From NCBI GenBank assembly GCA_964036315.1, contig OZ038485.1, positions 97,159,360 to 97,223,359 on the forward strand: 64,000 nucleotides of DNA, written 5' to 3'. Within the stretch, counting starts at the first letter, position 1, and every line of letters starts with the position of its first letter. Positions 52,801-63,277 of this stretch are shown in pieces. Source of the stretch: Acanthosepion esculentum (lineage: Eukaryota; Mollusca; Cephalopoda; Sepiida; Sepiidae). The notes below the pieces were generated by a model. The model saw only the letters and a program-made list of their open reading frames with translations. It was not told where the DNA came from and searched no databases. A program made the position numbers and the translations under genes.

Positions 52801-53452
52801 GTTAGTGACAGCAACACCTTCATTCGTGGATTACTTACCAGGTCTTTCGTTCTCTGTAAGGTCATGCATTTATATAATTTTTTTCTTTTTTTGTAAGTCG
52901 TGATCACGTTTTTGTACACGGACAGAAAGTACAAAACATTATTTTTACGTGAAATCCTAATTTGACCACTTAAAAATCCGTATGAGGATTACATGACTAA
53001 CGTCATTACGTGTATCTGTATGTACACAAATTTATATATACAATCTTTATCCACAACTTCGAACGCAATATTCAACACATTATCCGAAATCTAGAAAAAT
53101 ATAATAAAATATTAAACAGACAGATTCTTTAATCAAACTTGTTTGAATAAATACTTGCTGCTTAAATATGCCGTATATATAGTCCGGTCTTTCGAACAGG
53201 AATAGAGGTTTATTCCTTGTTTCTTGTTTAGGATTAGGATTCCGTTCTCCTCTAAAGTCTATTTCAACTCTATACTACTAAAGTCTAAGGCTGAACTCTG
53301 AAATTTTATCGCTAATTAAATGTTAACATTTTTCAAGTCTAAAATTAGCTATCTTTCCAGTTATCATGCGCTTTCTTACACTAATAAAACTCCACACAGT
53401 AACCTTCTACCTTAAGTGGTCTTTGGGGATTGTATTGGGTAAACATTAGTTT

Positions 53453-53455
<3 letters not shown>

Positions 53456-53504
<49 letters not shown>
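53456..53504. repeat. (TA)n array at a PLE1 end
   Basis: About 49 bases of TA. A LINE B-like tail (CTTCTACCTTAAGTGGTCTT at 53405) lies on its left and the truncated PLE1 3' end on its right. Confidence 0.97.
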
Positions 53505-53506
<2 letters not shown>

Positions 53507-53775
53507 AGGATGATTTTATCTTTACTTTTAACTGAATGTAGAGGTTGTGTCATGCATGTAGCTAGAGTTATATGGATATTTTAGTTTATCAAACACGGTC
53601 AGCACATTGTAGCCGTGTTCATAGATAATGTTAGTGAGTGTTGTCTTTTTATTTTTTACTTCGATTATTTTTAATCTATTTTTATCTCCATTATTTTTTA
53701 TCTTTTTTTACATGTGGATGAGGTTATTATGCTTGTATTTTCTACTAGTATGTTTTCGGATGAAGTTTGGTGCGA

Positions 53776-53780
<5 letters not shown>
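53505..53780 (-). mobile_element. PLE1 fragment, copy 2
   Basis: It aligns with 3630-3880: TCAAGGATGATTTTATC, ATCAAACACGGTCAGCACAT, TTTTCTACTAGTATGTTTTC. On the minus strand it encodes LVENTSIITSSTCKKR, the region after the PLE1 endonuclease. Its 3' end stops inside the hammerhead-like box (TTGATA), exactly where the TA array starts. Confidence 0.8.
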
Positions 53781-53817
<37 letters not shown>

Positions 53818-53840
53818 AGTGTGTGTGTGTGTGTGTGTAT
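53781..53840 (+). repeat. (TA)n(GT)n array
   Basis: TA to about 53815, then GT to 53840. It forms the other border of the PLE1 fragment. Confidence 0.97.
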
Positions 53841-53889
53841 GTGCAACCGTATAGAAACTTATTGCATATGTATGTATATATGACTTTTT

Positions 53890-54480
53890 ATAATAAAACA
53901 TTCAGCAAATACAAGGCTCAAGAACAACTCAAGTTAGAGGGTTACCGTTAAAATGGTTATGAAGTAACAGGTTTGTGAATGAGTTGGTGGGAGAAAGTGA
54001 AGATTATGAGAATAAAGAGGATAGAACATGTTTGATACTTGAAGAGGTTAAGATTGTGCTGTTCGGGAAAGCATCCACGCGGAAGTACGTTCCACTAAGT
54101 AGCAGTTCTTGGGAAGGAATTTTCTTCTTACCATTGGTACACGGAGAAAAATGAAAGTGATTCAACTCTGTGGAAGCAGCCTGGTGTGCCCTAACTGCAA
54201 ACTGATGAAACTAAAGAATGGAGCTCTTCTGAACAATTTGTCATTGAGATAATGCTGGAATAGCGGTAGGCCTGCAACGTTGCGTCCGTGGGAAAGAGGC
54301 TAAAGAGTGCAGCTTGTCTCCCATTACCACCATCCCCTCCCACCAAATAAAGAAAAAAAATAAAACAATCACATAAACAATTTTGAAATCTGTCAAAGAT
54401 AGAAAGTTAAGATTAAGCAATCTCAGCTGAGGTCTCTGCAGAATTTAAACTTAAAAACGAATTTAATCATCTTAAAAGTA
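53890..54480 (-). mobile_element. LINE B 3' fragment
   Basis: The 3' block (AATACAAGGCTCAAGAACAA on the plus strand) and a GAGGTTAAGATTGTGCTGTT segment correspond to the LINE B terminus and LFKSRVN region. The minus strand also holds ADFTLLSF and ETSAEIA-like traces. It is heavily decayed. Confidence 0.65.
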
Positions 54481-54489
54481 TCTGTCTAT

Positions 54490-55340
54490 ATTTCTGAGAC
54501 GAGGCATTGTAACTATTTACACTATTTGCCTTGTCATCGTCGTTATTGCCATATTCGCGTCGTTGTACGCTCCGGCCTTCTTCAGATGATATACGTTGGA
54601 ATTTCGAACCCGTAGACTTTATTTAGTCCACAAAGGTCGATTGATATTGGTCCACGTGCCATGCTTTTCTTTCCATTTTTTTTTCTTTATTGTATATATC
54701 TCAGTTTCATTTTTTTCCAGTTAGTAATTCAACTCTCCAAGATTTGTTTTCCTCTGCTGTGACCAGGTACTGAACTTTAAGTCAAGTCACTTTTTGGATT
54801 ACTCAACCAACACTTTTATTGAACCTCTAGAAGATATCGGATTGCAACTGATGGTTGCACAGGCTTCTTTAACGGAAAAGAGCGCATCCTGCTTTTTCTG
54901 TGATCAGGCAGGTTCTCCTGGAATTGACGGGAAGTCTTCCTGCTAAGCTTGAAGGGATTAATCTTAAGTTCCTGCATCGTCAGATGGTTCGGCATTCGTG
55001 CCAGCTTCTGGTGGGACTTTTCTAATTGTCTCCATATTTTTGTTATATCGGGTCCGTACCGATCCTTCATCATCTGTCTATATTTCTTAGTAATTTCTGA
55101 GTAGATTTTATTGTAACTACTTACACTATGTTGTCCTCATCTTTATTACCATATTCAGGACTTTTGGGCAATTGTACGCTACGGCCTTCTTCAGGTGATA
55201 TACTTTTGAATTTTGAACCGAACACTTTATTTAGTTAACGGGGTAGATTGTCCTATTCCCATCTACTATGCTTTTTTGGATATCCCCCAGTGGACTAAGT
55301 AAAGTTTTCGGTTCGAAATTCCAACGTTTATGAAATGTTA
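54490..55340 (-). mobile_element. PLE4 remnant with direct terminal repeats
   Basis: PLE4 ends occur in the same orientation at about 54490-54680 and 55075-55300 (TGTACGCTCCGGCCTTCTTC and TGTACGCTACGGCCTTCTTC). Between them the minus frame 54816-55073 reads YGPDITKIWRQLEKSHQKLA and RMPNHLTMQELKINP, which resembles the N-terminal part of PLE polyproteins. RT and endonuclease are deleted. Confidence 0.6.
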
Positions 55341-55344
55341 AAAG

Positions 55345-55533
55345 CAGCGCAGTACCACCTCTTAATTTCGGGTGTCCCCAGTGATCCCAAATAAAGTCAA
55401 ATAGTTAAGCCTCAAACTGGGGTCAAAACACTATGAAAGTGTAAAAATAGGTTTTAATTACAGAAATACTGTGTAAAAAAAACTATTACCAGCCATAAAT
55501 TTTTGGAGGAAAAAAATTATTTCCAGCAATACA

Positions 55534-55540
<7 letters not shown>
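55345..55540 (-). repeat. R3 fragment
   Basis: GTACCACCTCTTAATTTCGG and repeated TTTTTGGAGGAAAAAAATTA-type units correspond, in reverse, to the R3 middle and VNTR slot. It ends at a TA array. Confidence 0.55.

Positions 55541-55584
<44 letters not shown>
55541..55584. repeat. (TA)n array
   Basis: About 44 bases of TA, the left edge of the inverted PLE2 structure. Confidence 0.97.
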
Positions 55585-55586
<2 letters not shown>

Positions 55587-56482
55587 GAAAGTGAACATAG
55601 AAGTCAATACTTAGAGGCGACAGTCGGTTTCATGCTAGTTTCATGGTAAACTATTTTGGCGGTTATTTCACCGGAAGACGAAGTAGAATAAAAAATAAGA
55701 AAGAAAATCAATGAACGCAAATAAATAAAGTAAATAATAAACAAATTAGCAAACCATTAGGACCAAAATATTAGTTAGACTATAAAAATCAAACCAAAAC
55801 TCGGACGAAAAAAATAGATATAACTGTTATATACCTATAAAAGAAAAAAAATACTACGTTACTTAAAAATCGAAAACCGAAAATTGTAAATATACAGTAT
55901 AACAAATAAATAATAACAAGTAAAATAAATTCATCTAAATTCATCCAAATAAATAAATAAACTAACAAACCAATCCCGATAATCAATCCAAATGAATACA
56001 TGAAGTAATAAAAAAAATTAGAAACTATTCCCGCCAAAATAATAGTTAGAATAAACTACAACAATCAATCCCAAAATTGAATAAATAACTTTATCTTCCC
56101 AAACCAAATAAAAACTGTTAAATAAGCGTTATAAACAAATTTTTACTACGTTAATAAAAACACCGATTAAAAACAAATAAATAAATAAGAAATAAAAAAT
56201 AAAATAAAAATAAATAAAAACAAGGCAAATAATTTAACGCAAATAAATAAATAAACGACTTCCGGTGAAATAACTGCCAAAATAGACTACCGACAATGCA
56301 CCAATGACTCGTATATAAAAATAGCCGAGAAAATAACAGCACTCGTGACGATTGCATCTAGCATGAAACAGACTGTCGCCTCTAAGTGTTGACTTCTATG
56401 TTCACTTTTATACTTACACACCTTAGATCTCTGATATTGAGCACTTTATCCCATAAATATAGCACACCTTAAGATTATATTT

Positions 56483-56485
<3 letters not shown>
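55585..56485 (+). mobile_element. PLE2 3' UTR and tail with inverted tail at the other end
   Basis: Bases 55690-56485 are a plus-strand PLE2 3' region (compare the minus strand of 37085-38050) ending in the tail CACCTTAAGATTATATTTCT. Bases 55585-55690 are the same tail in reverse (GTGAACATAGAAGTCAATAC, then GGCGACAGTCGGTTTCATGC). The whole is therefore an inverted-ended block of about 900 bases flanked by TA arrays on both sides. The hammerhead core at 56346-56369 has its C3 position changed to G. Confidence 0.8.

Positions 56486-56515
<30 letters not shown>
56486..56515. repeat. (TA)n array
   Basis: About 30 bases of TA that close the inverted PLE2 block. Confidence 0.97.
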
Positions 56516-56518
<3 letters not shown>

Positions 56519-57140
56519 CCACTAATATATTTTCGAAAAAAATAGTACCAGCTATACATTTTTGAAAAAAAGAATATATTAACAGTTATACATTTTCGAA
56601 GGAAAAAATATGACTAGTAATACATTTTTGAAAAAATATATTACCAGCAATAAAAATCTTGTTGGCATTAAATAACCCTTTGAGGTTGATATGCCGTAAA
56701 CCAAACTAAACCAAACCGGTTTACAACAATACACAACACACTCGGTAGCACTTCATTGCTGATTGAATAAACCTAAGGGTGTATCTAGTTATATATGCGC
56801 AATACGGTCACTTCTGATTGGTTGAACGTTTCGTCAAGGCTACGATGTTACAAATGTTTGAAATGGAGCTGGATGCTTTCTGAGCAGTAGTCTGAATGTT
56901 GGTTGGTTGATTTTGTTTTGCGGTATATCAACAGCTCTATGATGAAATGCTGAAATCTAAATAATCTGAACCAAATTTTATGGTGTCAAATGAACATATT
57001 TTGAACACAATTGTATGCCTTCAACTACAGATAAAATGTATTGTTGGTCATTTTGCTATAAAACGTATTATTGGTCATTTTGCTACAAAATGTTTTTTTT
57101 TAATTCTACTATAAAATGTATTAGTGGACATTTTGCTTTA
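56516..57140. repeat. R3 fragments in both orientations
   Basis: From 56516 to 56720 are minus-orientation units (ACATTTTTGAAAAAATATAT, then GTTGGCATTAAATAACCCTT). From 56905 to 57140 a plus-orientation copy starts TTGATTTTGTTTTGCGGTAT and runs into three units near AAAATGTATTGTTGGTCATT. The VNTR slot here holds units of about 28 bases, unlike the 33-base units at 22.8 kb. Confidence 0.7.
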
Positions 57141-57142
57141 AA

Positions 57143-57935
57143 ATCTCCTGTTAATCCCCCTCTCCAAGTTTTCCACCGCCTTAACCAGGTATTGAACTCA
57201 CACTTCTTGGGTCCTGTCACTGGATCTAACTAACGCCTTTCTTCACTGTGCCATGTGTCCTTTAGGACATCTGTTTTATGAATTTCTGGGTATTATAAAC
57301 GTAATATCTTTAGCAACTATTTTTTACCAGTGCTCATATTGCAATTTTTGCTGCTACCATTGCATGTTTTTTTATCAGAGCTCATATTGCAACTTTTGTT
57401 GCTATTATTGCTTTTCTCTGGCACTCCTTATTACTGGTTCCCATATTGTATTCATTTCTATGCTTGGTCGGCTCAGGAGATTTTTGTGGCCTAGCATATG
57501 TGCTGCTTCCTTAAGTTTACGAATAAAAAAACCAATGATGTTCATTGTCTATGATCTCAACTTGATCCCACAGAGGGCGGGGATCTCCCTTTTCTCTCCA
57601 TATGTGGTCAACCACGCCTGATTTTCAACTTCCCCTCGTCAGTACAACCTTCAAAAGCGGAACGACACTTCGCAGATGTCTCTCCCGAGTAAGACCCCCC
57701 CATAGAGGAGAACATGACTAAAGACTGTGTGTCCTCCATCCTCTGCAGCTGCGGAAAGAAATATAAAGGGGAGACAGGCCGCCCCCTTAAGGTAAGGCTT
57801 CAAGAACACCAGAAAGCTGTAGTTAGATCCAGTGACAGGACCCAAAGTGTGTGAGTTCAATACCTGGTTAAGGCGGTGGAGAATTTGGAGAGGGGAATTA
57901 ACAGGAGATAACTGACATTCATTAGACATGGCACG
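57143..57935. mobile_element. PLE endonuclease halves in inverted arrangement
   Basis: An 88-base segment (GTTAGATCCAGTGACAGGAC to AACTTGGAGAGG) appears in opposite orientations at 57143-57230 and 57823-57911. Between them the minus strand at 57410-57620 reads WREKGDPRPLWDQVEIIDNE and RPSIEMNTIWEPVI, the C-terminal half of a GIY-YIG endonuclease. The plus strand at 57680-57830 reads CSCGKKYKGETGRPLKVRLQ, the first half. An inversion therefore split one endonuclease. Confidence 0.75.
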
Positions 57936-58085
57936 TGGAACTAGAACAGTTTACCCCAGTGAGCGAAATAAAGGGTTCAGTTCGACATTCCAACCACCTG
58001 AAGAAGGCCGGAGCGTACAACGGCCGAAACGTTGTGATAAACATGGCGACAAAGATGAATAGTCCAAATAATGTAAATAGTGTAT
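57930..58085 (+). mobile_element. PLE4 terminal repeat
   Basis: GTTCAGTTCGACATTCCAAC, then ACCTGAAGAAGGCCGGAGCG and GTACAACGGCCGAAACGTTG are the full PLE4 end, with the hammerhead-like order CTGAAGA, stem GGCCG/CGGCC, GAAA at 57998-58029. It ends near ATGTAAATAGTG. Confidence 0.8.
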
Positions 58086-58099
58086 AAAATGTATATTTA

Positions 58100-58300
58100 T
58101 ACATTCAGAGTGTTTTGTTTTTGTTTGGAGGCTCATTATTTCCCCATACCTGGGATACTGACAGGCGCTACCGGCCTGGGTCAGCATGGACTTGGAGCCA
58201 ACGGCAATTAAGAGGTGGTTCCGTGCTCCTGAAAACCCCTAATCTGCCGATCAGAAGCCTTGCTGCCGGATGTAGTTTATCGTCATACCCAGGACTATAC
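58100..58300 (+). repeat. R3 dispersed repeat, 3' module
   Basis: TTTTTGTTTGGAGGCTCATT through TGCCGGATGTAGTTTATCGT matches 9570-9757 and 59570-59755. Confidence 0.78.
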
Positions 58301-58309
58301 TCGGAAAGC

Positions 58310-58721
58310 ATTTTAAAGATTTTTTTTTTCTCAAACTTTTATTTCAGATTTAATTATTTATTTCTTATGTCAAGTTATTTATTACGTCAGCAACAACCCG
58401 TTCTTTCCTTCTATTTTTATTTCCTTCATTGTAATTCAAACGATTCCCCCCCCCCCCGTTTCACGTCATTTTCTAAACTTTCACTCTTTTTCCCGCTTTA
58501 ATACCTGTTTTTTTCCTTTTTCTTTTTTGGTGGTGGTGGGGGGGGGGGAGTTTTCTTCAGTATTTTTTCTTTCTGTAATTCACTCTCTTTTTTATCTTAA
58601 TTCTTTTTTTTTTTTCGTTCCTTCTTTCTTTCCAAAACGCTTATTTCCCGAAGTCAACTTTCTTTTTTTTTTTTTTTTTTTTACTCTTCTTTTTTTCTTC
58701 GACTTTCTTCTTACGCGAAGC

Positions 58722-58755
<34 letters not shown>
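58310..58755 (+). repeat. low-complexity tract with homopolymer runs
   Basis: Pyrimidine-rich DNA with a C run (58447-58458), a G run (58538-58549), T runs (58598-58615, 58663-58682) and a 26-base A run (58728-58753). Frames here are artefacts. From 58760 to 59255 nothing recognisable is seen. Confidence 0.9.
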
Positions 58756-58758
<3 letters not shown>

Positions 58759-59259
58759 TATATAACTTTTCACTCAAGTATCTCCTTGTCAAGAACCGGA
58801 AGTAGGTCTCTTAAAAATGGAAAGGTAAGGCGAAAGCAAATATTAAATGTCAAGCGATGTGAAAAACTGTTTCACACTTATGCCAATTTATCATTTTTCT
58901 CTCACGCGCTCACACACGTAGACACGCAGAAAAAATACAAATCTATGAAACTATTAGGATATACCCTATGAAATGTTTGGTTTTAATGCGAAAATAAATC
59001 ATTATATTTTGAACATAGCTAAAATTCCTATAATCCACATATATACCCATCGATCCCATGACCGGACATAGTCGAAGAGTTGCTGCTAAGCTGACCAATT
59101 CCGTCAATATATCCGAGTTGAAAGCTTGAAAAGCATTCATTCATGTGTAGGATGTCTTTGTCAAGTAGATCTAGCGGAACTTATCTATCTCAAGGTCAAA
59201 CCTTATACCAAATGTTCCTACTTAAAGGCTCGCTTTAGTTACAGAAATGATGATTCAAT

Positions 59260-59755
59260 CGATTTGGTCGGTTGATTTTGTTTAGCGGCATATTAACACC
59301 TCTGTGGGTTATATAATGTCGAAATCCTAATATTTTGAACAATTTTATGGCTTCAACTAAATATATTTTGAATGTAAGTGTATGCCTTCAACTACAGATA
59401 AAATGTATTGTTAGTCATTTTGCTATAAAATGTATTGTTGGCCATTGTTCTATAAAATGTAGTTGGTAATTCTAATATAGATATGTATTATTGCTAAATT
59501 TTTTTATATATATAAAAAATGTATTGCTGGTATTTTTACTATAAAATGTACTTTTATGCTCTCATGGTTTTTTTGTTTTTGTTTGGGTGTTCACTATTTG
59601 CTCATAGCTGGGACCCTAACAAATGCTACCACCCCGATTCTGGGTGGACCTAGAAACAACAGTAATTAAGAGGTGGTTCTAAGCTACTCAAAACCTCCAA
59701 TCTCCAGATGAGATGCCGGATGTAGTTTATCGTCATACCCAGGTATAGATTCAAT
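59260..59755 (+). repeat. R3 dispersed repeat, nearly complete
   Basis: The order is: head TTTTGTTTAGCGGCATATTA; VNTR slot with four units near AAAATGTATTGTTAGTCATT; TGCTGGTATTTTTACTATAA; then TGTTTGGGTGTTCACTATTT and GCCGGATGTAGTTTATCGTC. This is the best guide to the R3 structure in the window. Confidence 0.8.
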
Positions 59756-59950
59756 CGAGAGACACGTATGTCCTGACTGCTGAGTTCAGTCTCGGAATCC
59801 CCCCACCCGCCACCAAGTGATACCGAGACATCATCTTACTCACTGTATACATACCTATCGAGCCCAGTCTAGTCCAGTCCACTGTGAAAGATAACCGATG
59901 ACCCTTCTTACCAGATGCCCTCTCTCTCTCTTTATATATATATATATATA

Positions 59951-61353
59951 CAGTACTGTTCGATAAAAGTGACTCACTTGATTTTTTTTACTTAAATTTT
60001 TTTTCGCCTATTATTTATGGCGTCAAACTAATTTTTAATCTTACTAATATAAAGCCCCCTTACCGACCACCTAGTAAAAAAAAGTTTACTCACCTATAGC
60101 GAAGAAAACGGTGATTTACCTCGTCAAACTAAGCGACAGCGAGTCAGTCGCGTGTATTTTACGACGAAACAGCTGGCGAAAAAGAAAATTAATTACCAAA
60201 TAAAAGGGCACGTATTCCGCATGGCAGGCTGAAGACGGAATATTTGAATTAAAATTAAGTCTGACGCAGGAGTCGCAATTAAACGTACTTTGTTATGCAA
60301 AATACTGGAGATCGTCTCTTAGCTGTCGACGAATGGAAAAAATGTTCGCCCGATAAAAGCAGTTGGTGTTCTCGAATCTGGGGTGGGCAATTTTAGCTAC
60401 CGCGTTTGGTGAAGAATGAGTTATTTTTCTGACTGGTGGCGTGCATTTTGATTAGCGAGATAGTATTTGCGAATCGAGTTTTCGGCATTTCTTTCTGCCC
60501 CCGATGTTCGAGTTGGAACTTAATGATTTATTCCCTGTGACGTGGAAATAATCACCTTAAGGTATTCTATTGATAATTATAATTTTGGATATGAGATTTA
60601 GGGAAAGAACTCTCTGCAAAAAAAAGTGACTCACTTATTTCCTGCAACTAGTAATCAATAGAAACATAACCGAACAGCTTTAAATAAAGAATAATAGAGG
60701 TATAATTTATTTATAGTAGGTAATATAGTTCGAAATATTTAATCTATGGGTCCTCCTTTATTTTGAATAACCTTTTCAACCCTTTTTGGCATTTACTTGA
60801 TTAGGTTCTGGCAAATCTCATCTCCAAGTATTGAATTCCATTCGGATATGAAATTCACAATCAAATCCTCTTTGTTGCTCAACTGCTTTCTAGAGACGCT
60901 GTACTTTATAATGCTCCATAAGTTTTCTATGGGATTTAGGTCAGGAGATTGGGGCGACCTTGTCATAACACTCACCTGCTTCTCATCAAAGTATTCCTTC
61001 ATCAATTTTGATTTGTGACTGAGCATTATCCTGCATAAAAATGAGCTTGGTGGGGTCGATTTGCACCCTTTCAGCAGAAGGGAGCAGACAAAACTCTAAA
61101 ATTCTCTTGTACTGTTCGCTCCTGAGGGTCTTTTCAATAGGTTTTAAGAAACCAGTTCCATGACCCCCCCCCCCCGAACATTATACTGAACGGATGCTTG
61201 ACAGTACTTACTGCTAAATTCCAAGAGCTTTCAAAGCTTCTTCTTCGGATTTTAGATCGCTTATCCTTTGAATTTAGCTCAACTTTCGTTTCATCGGAGA
61301 AGAGAACATTTAGTAAAAAAAAAATCACGTGAGTCACTTTTATCGAACATCAC

Positions 61354-61355
<2 letters not shown>
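59951..61355 (-). mobile_element. Tc1/mariner-like element inside a TA array
   Basis: The ends CAGTACTGTTCGATAAAAGT and, inverted, CAGTGATGTTCGATAAAAGT begin similar 27-base repeats continuing GACTCAC. TA arrays lie on both sides (59932-59950 and 61357-61388). The minus strand has NVLFSDETKVELNSK (first catalytic Asp, 61290), KHPFSIMFGGG, then MTRSPQSPDLNPIENLWSII (Glu, 60960) and KRVEKVIQNKGGPID at the end. The DNA-binding N-terminus is missing. A third terminal-repeat-like AAAAAGTGACTCACTT at 60621-60636 suggests a nested or fused structure. Confidence 0.88.
60740..61337 (-). pseudogene. DDE transposase catalytic remnant
   Basis: Two frames (61134-61337 and 60793-61026) hold the catalytic ends of a DD34E-type transposase, separated by frameshifts. 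The segment between GGG and MLSHKSKLMKEYFDEKQVSV is short, and an ILVKMRTQL-like block with the second Asp is represented only in shifted frames near 61020-61060. No N-terminal helix-turn-helix can be found before the terminal repeat at 61355. Confidence 0.8.
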
Positions 61356-61389
<34 letters not shown>

Positions 61390-61391
<2 letters not shown>

Positions 61392-62690
61392 CGCTGAAAT
61401 TGAATTAAATTTATTTCTAGTTTATATTGATTTCTCTCATTATTTATTTATTTATTTTTTTTTAGAATAAATAGACTTTGATTAAGTGGCAAAGTTTCTT
61501 CTTTACAGTTCCTTCAAATTATTTCGTCCCCATGGAGACGCTGCCTGGTTGACGACGTCCCCCGCTTTTTGCTGTACTGCTATGGATGTCTGTCTTCACT
61601 GACGCCCTGCCCCTTTGTTTTAGCTCTTCACTGACTCCAAATGTATATCACATTCATTCCTGATGTAACTTCAACCACGTCGGATTCCCATGTTATACGA
61701 CCATATCATGCAATTTCTCTTGCCTTAGCCATGCCACTGAATATATTACAATTTAAGATTATCGTCAAGTATCCGTTTTCCATCTCAGGATGCGCTTCAG
61801 AAATAGACCGTTCGTTATTCTGCGAATAATCAATGATGTACACACATCAAAACGACTCAGTTTCTGATTTTCTGCCAAAACATTTAGGAAATTCATTAGC
61901 CATATTTGTTCGTGTTGTAGCCAAATTATTAGAAACATTAATTGCTGAAACTTTACGCTTTGCTTAGAAGGATGAAAATGTTTTTTCGCTACTATTTCCC
62001 TTTAAGTTGTTTAGTTGGTCGACGTTGATAACATTCATGGATCTTCCTCGAAACGCATTTGTAATATTCACGTTTTCAACAGATCAACATCAGCACATGG
62101 CGACATGTCCTTACTCAGTCATAAAGATTTTCGCAAAATATTCCGTCCACCCTTAATCACGCTAAACAAACCGAATTACACAGATGTGTGTTGTTTTTTT
62201 TTAGTAAACAGATAAAAAACGACTAGTGCTCATTGACGTTCAGGTGATTCTTCCATGCCGTAATGTGCCTTTGGAAGTGATAAGACGTTTTAAAATTAGA
62301 AATTCATTTCATTCAGCTCGGCTTCTCTCTTTCTCCATTCTACGCTCGAAATAAAACGAAAGCTGCTATCAACTATAGAATCGTGAATTTTTGCATCCTT
62401 TCTACGACTAATATTATTGTAACTGGAGAGAGCTATGGAAGAAAGGTTTAGTCTACCAAATATTTCCCCCATTATGGGCATTATTATATCCATGAACACT
62501 GTAATTCACGGACGGAACGGAATCGCTGAAAATAAAAGGAATGACAAACATGCGTTTTTCTCAGTGAGACTTTTATACTACTAAGACATACACACACAAA
62601 AATATATATATAAATATATGCACATGTCCCACGCGGAGAACAATATAACATATCCACACAGCGAACAGAGTATAAGGAGAAACAAAAAGT
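61390..62690. other. no recognised repeat or gene
   Basis: Mixed-composition DNA that matches none of the repeat families above, unlike most of the window. Small frames (61641-61829, 62015-62215, 62296-62499) have no recognisable domain. It may be intron or flank of the candidate exon at 62700-62861. Confidence 0.35.
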
Positions 62691-62699
62691 AATAGTCTT

Positions 62700-62861
62700 A
62701 CATATAATATGGAGATGCTTCTGTGTTTCTGGAGAAGCCATGTTTAGGACTCCGGATTCAAACGGGCTTGATTCAAACGGGTTTTCCCAAATTGAGTACT
62801 GCGAGCCAGAGTTTCTTTTCACATCTGGGTAAGTTATATTCCCAAATGATAACGGCACCAT
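62700..62861 (-). CDS. candidate 5' coding exon, unrecognised
   Basis: The minus strand opens at ATG 62861 after an in-frame TAG 12 bases upstream. It encodes MVPLSFGNITYPDVKRNSGS, QYSIWENPFESSPFESGVLN and MASPETQKHLHII, about 53 codons of non-repetitive, Ser/Pro/Glu-containing sequence. TAT/GTAAGACT at about 62700 is a good splice donor; beyond it the frame becomes CA-repeat artefact. An E-box palindrome lies 53 bases upstream. No family is recognised, and the next exon would lie further left or is lost. Confidence 0.4.
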
Positions 62862-62913
62862 GAACTGCTGCTACTCTCGTCACTGTCTGAATTGACTAAG
62901 TCACTAAGCCACC

Positions 62914-62923
62914 GTCACGTGAC
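62914..62923. promoter_or_regulatory. GTCACGTGAC E-box palindrome
   Basis: A perfect 10-base palindrome with a CACGTG core, the form bound by bHLH-zip factors such as USF/MITF/TFEB. It sits 53 bases upstream of the candidate start codon at 62861 on the minus strand. Confidence 0.45.
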
Positions 62924-63224
62924 CCATATTACTTATCTCCACCAAAGGGAGACAAGCGTCTTCTATATCCCAACATTATCATAACGAGAGAAAAACCCGA
63001 ACCACTGCATCGTACTTTATCAAATGTTTTTTCCTGCACTAGACAGGGATAGGAAATGAACTCTGGGAGTATTGCTGTTTAATTAGTTTGGAGCTCTTTA
63101 TATAAAACTCATTCGACTTTCTTTAAATTTCTATCTAAACTAAAATGCAGAAAAGTAGACAAACGAAGAAAAAACTATTTGAACTATGAGAAAAATTTTA
63201 TTTATTTGGAAAATATATTAGAAC

Positions 63225-63277
63225 AATCCAGAATATTTATAATGCTGGTGGTTTCCACCCAGTAAATATTCTGGATT
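63225..63277. repeat. 15-bp perfect hairpin at LINE C fragment edge
   Basis: AATCCAGAATATTTA (63225-63239) and TAAATATTCTGGATT (63263-63277) are exact inverted repeats around a 23-base spacer. The second arm overlaps the start of the LINE C coding fragment. Confidence 0.8.

Noticed and set aside
57253..57621. 122-codon plus-strand frame rich in Cys and Tyr
   Set aside because: The minus strand of the same segment encodes a recognisable PLE endonuclease half. The plus frame is its shadow.
58310..58755. Regulatory polypyrimidine region
   Set aside because: Long C, G, T and A runs with no motif order suggest simple low-complexity DNA, and assembly of homopolymers is unreliable.
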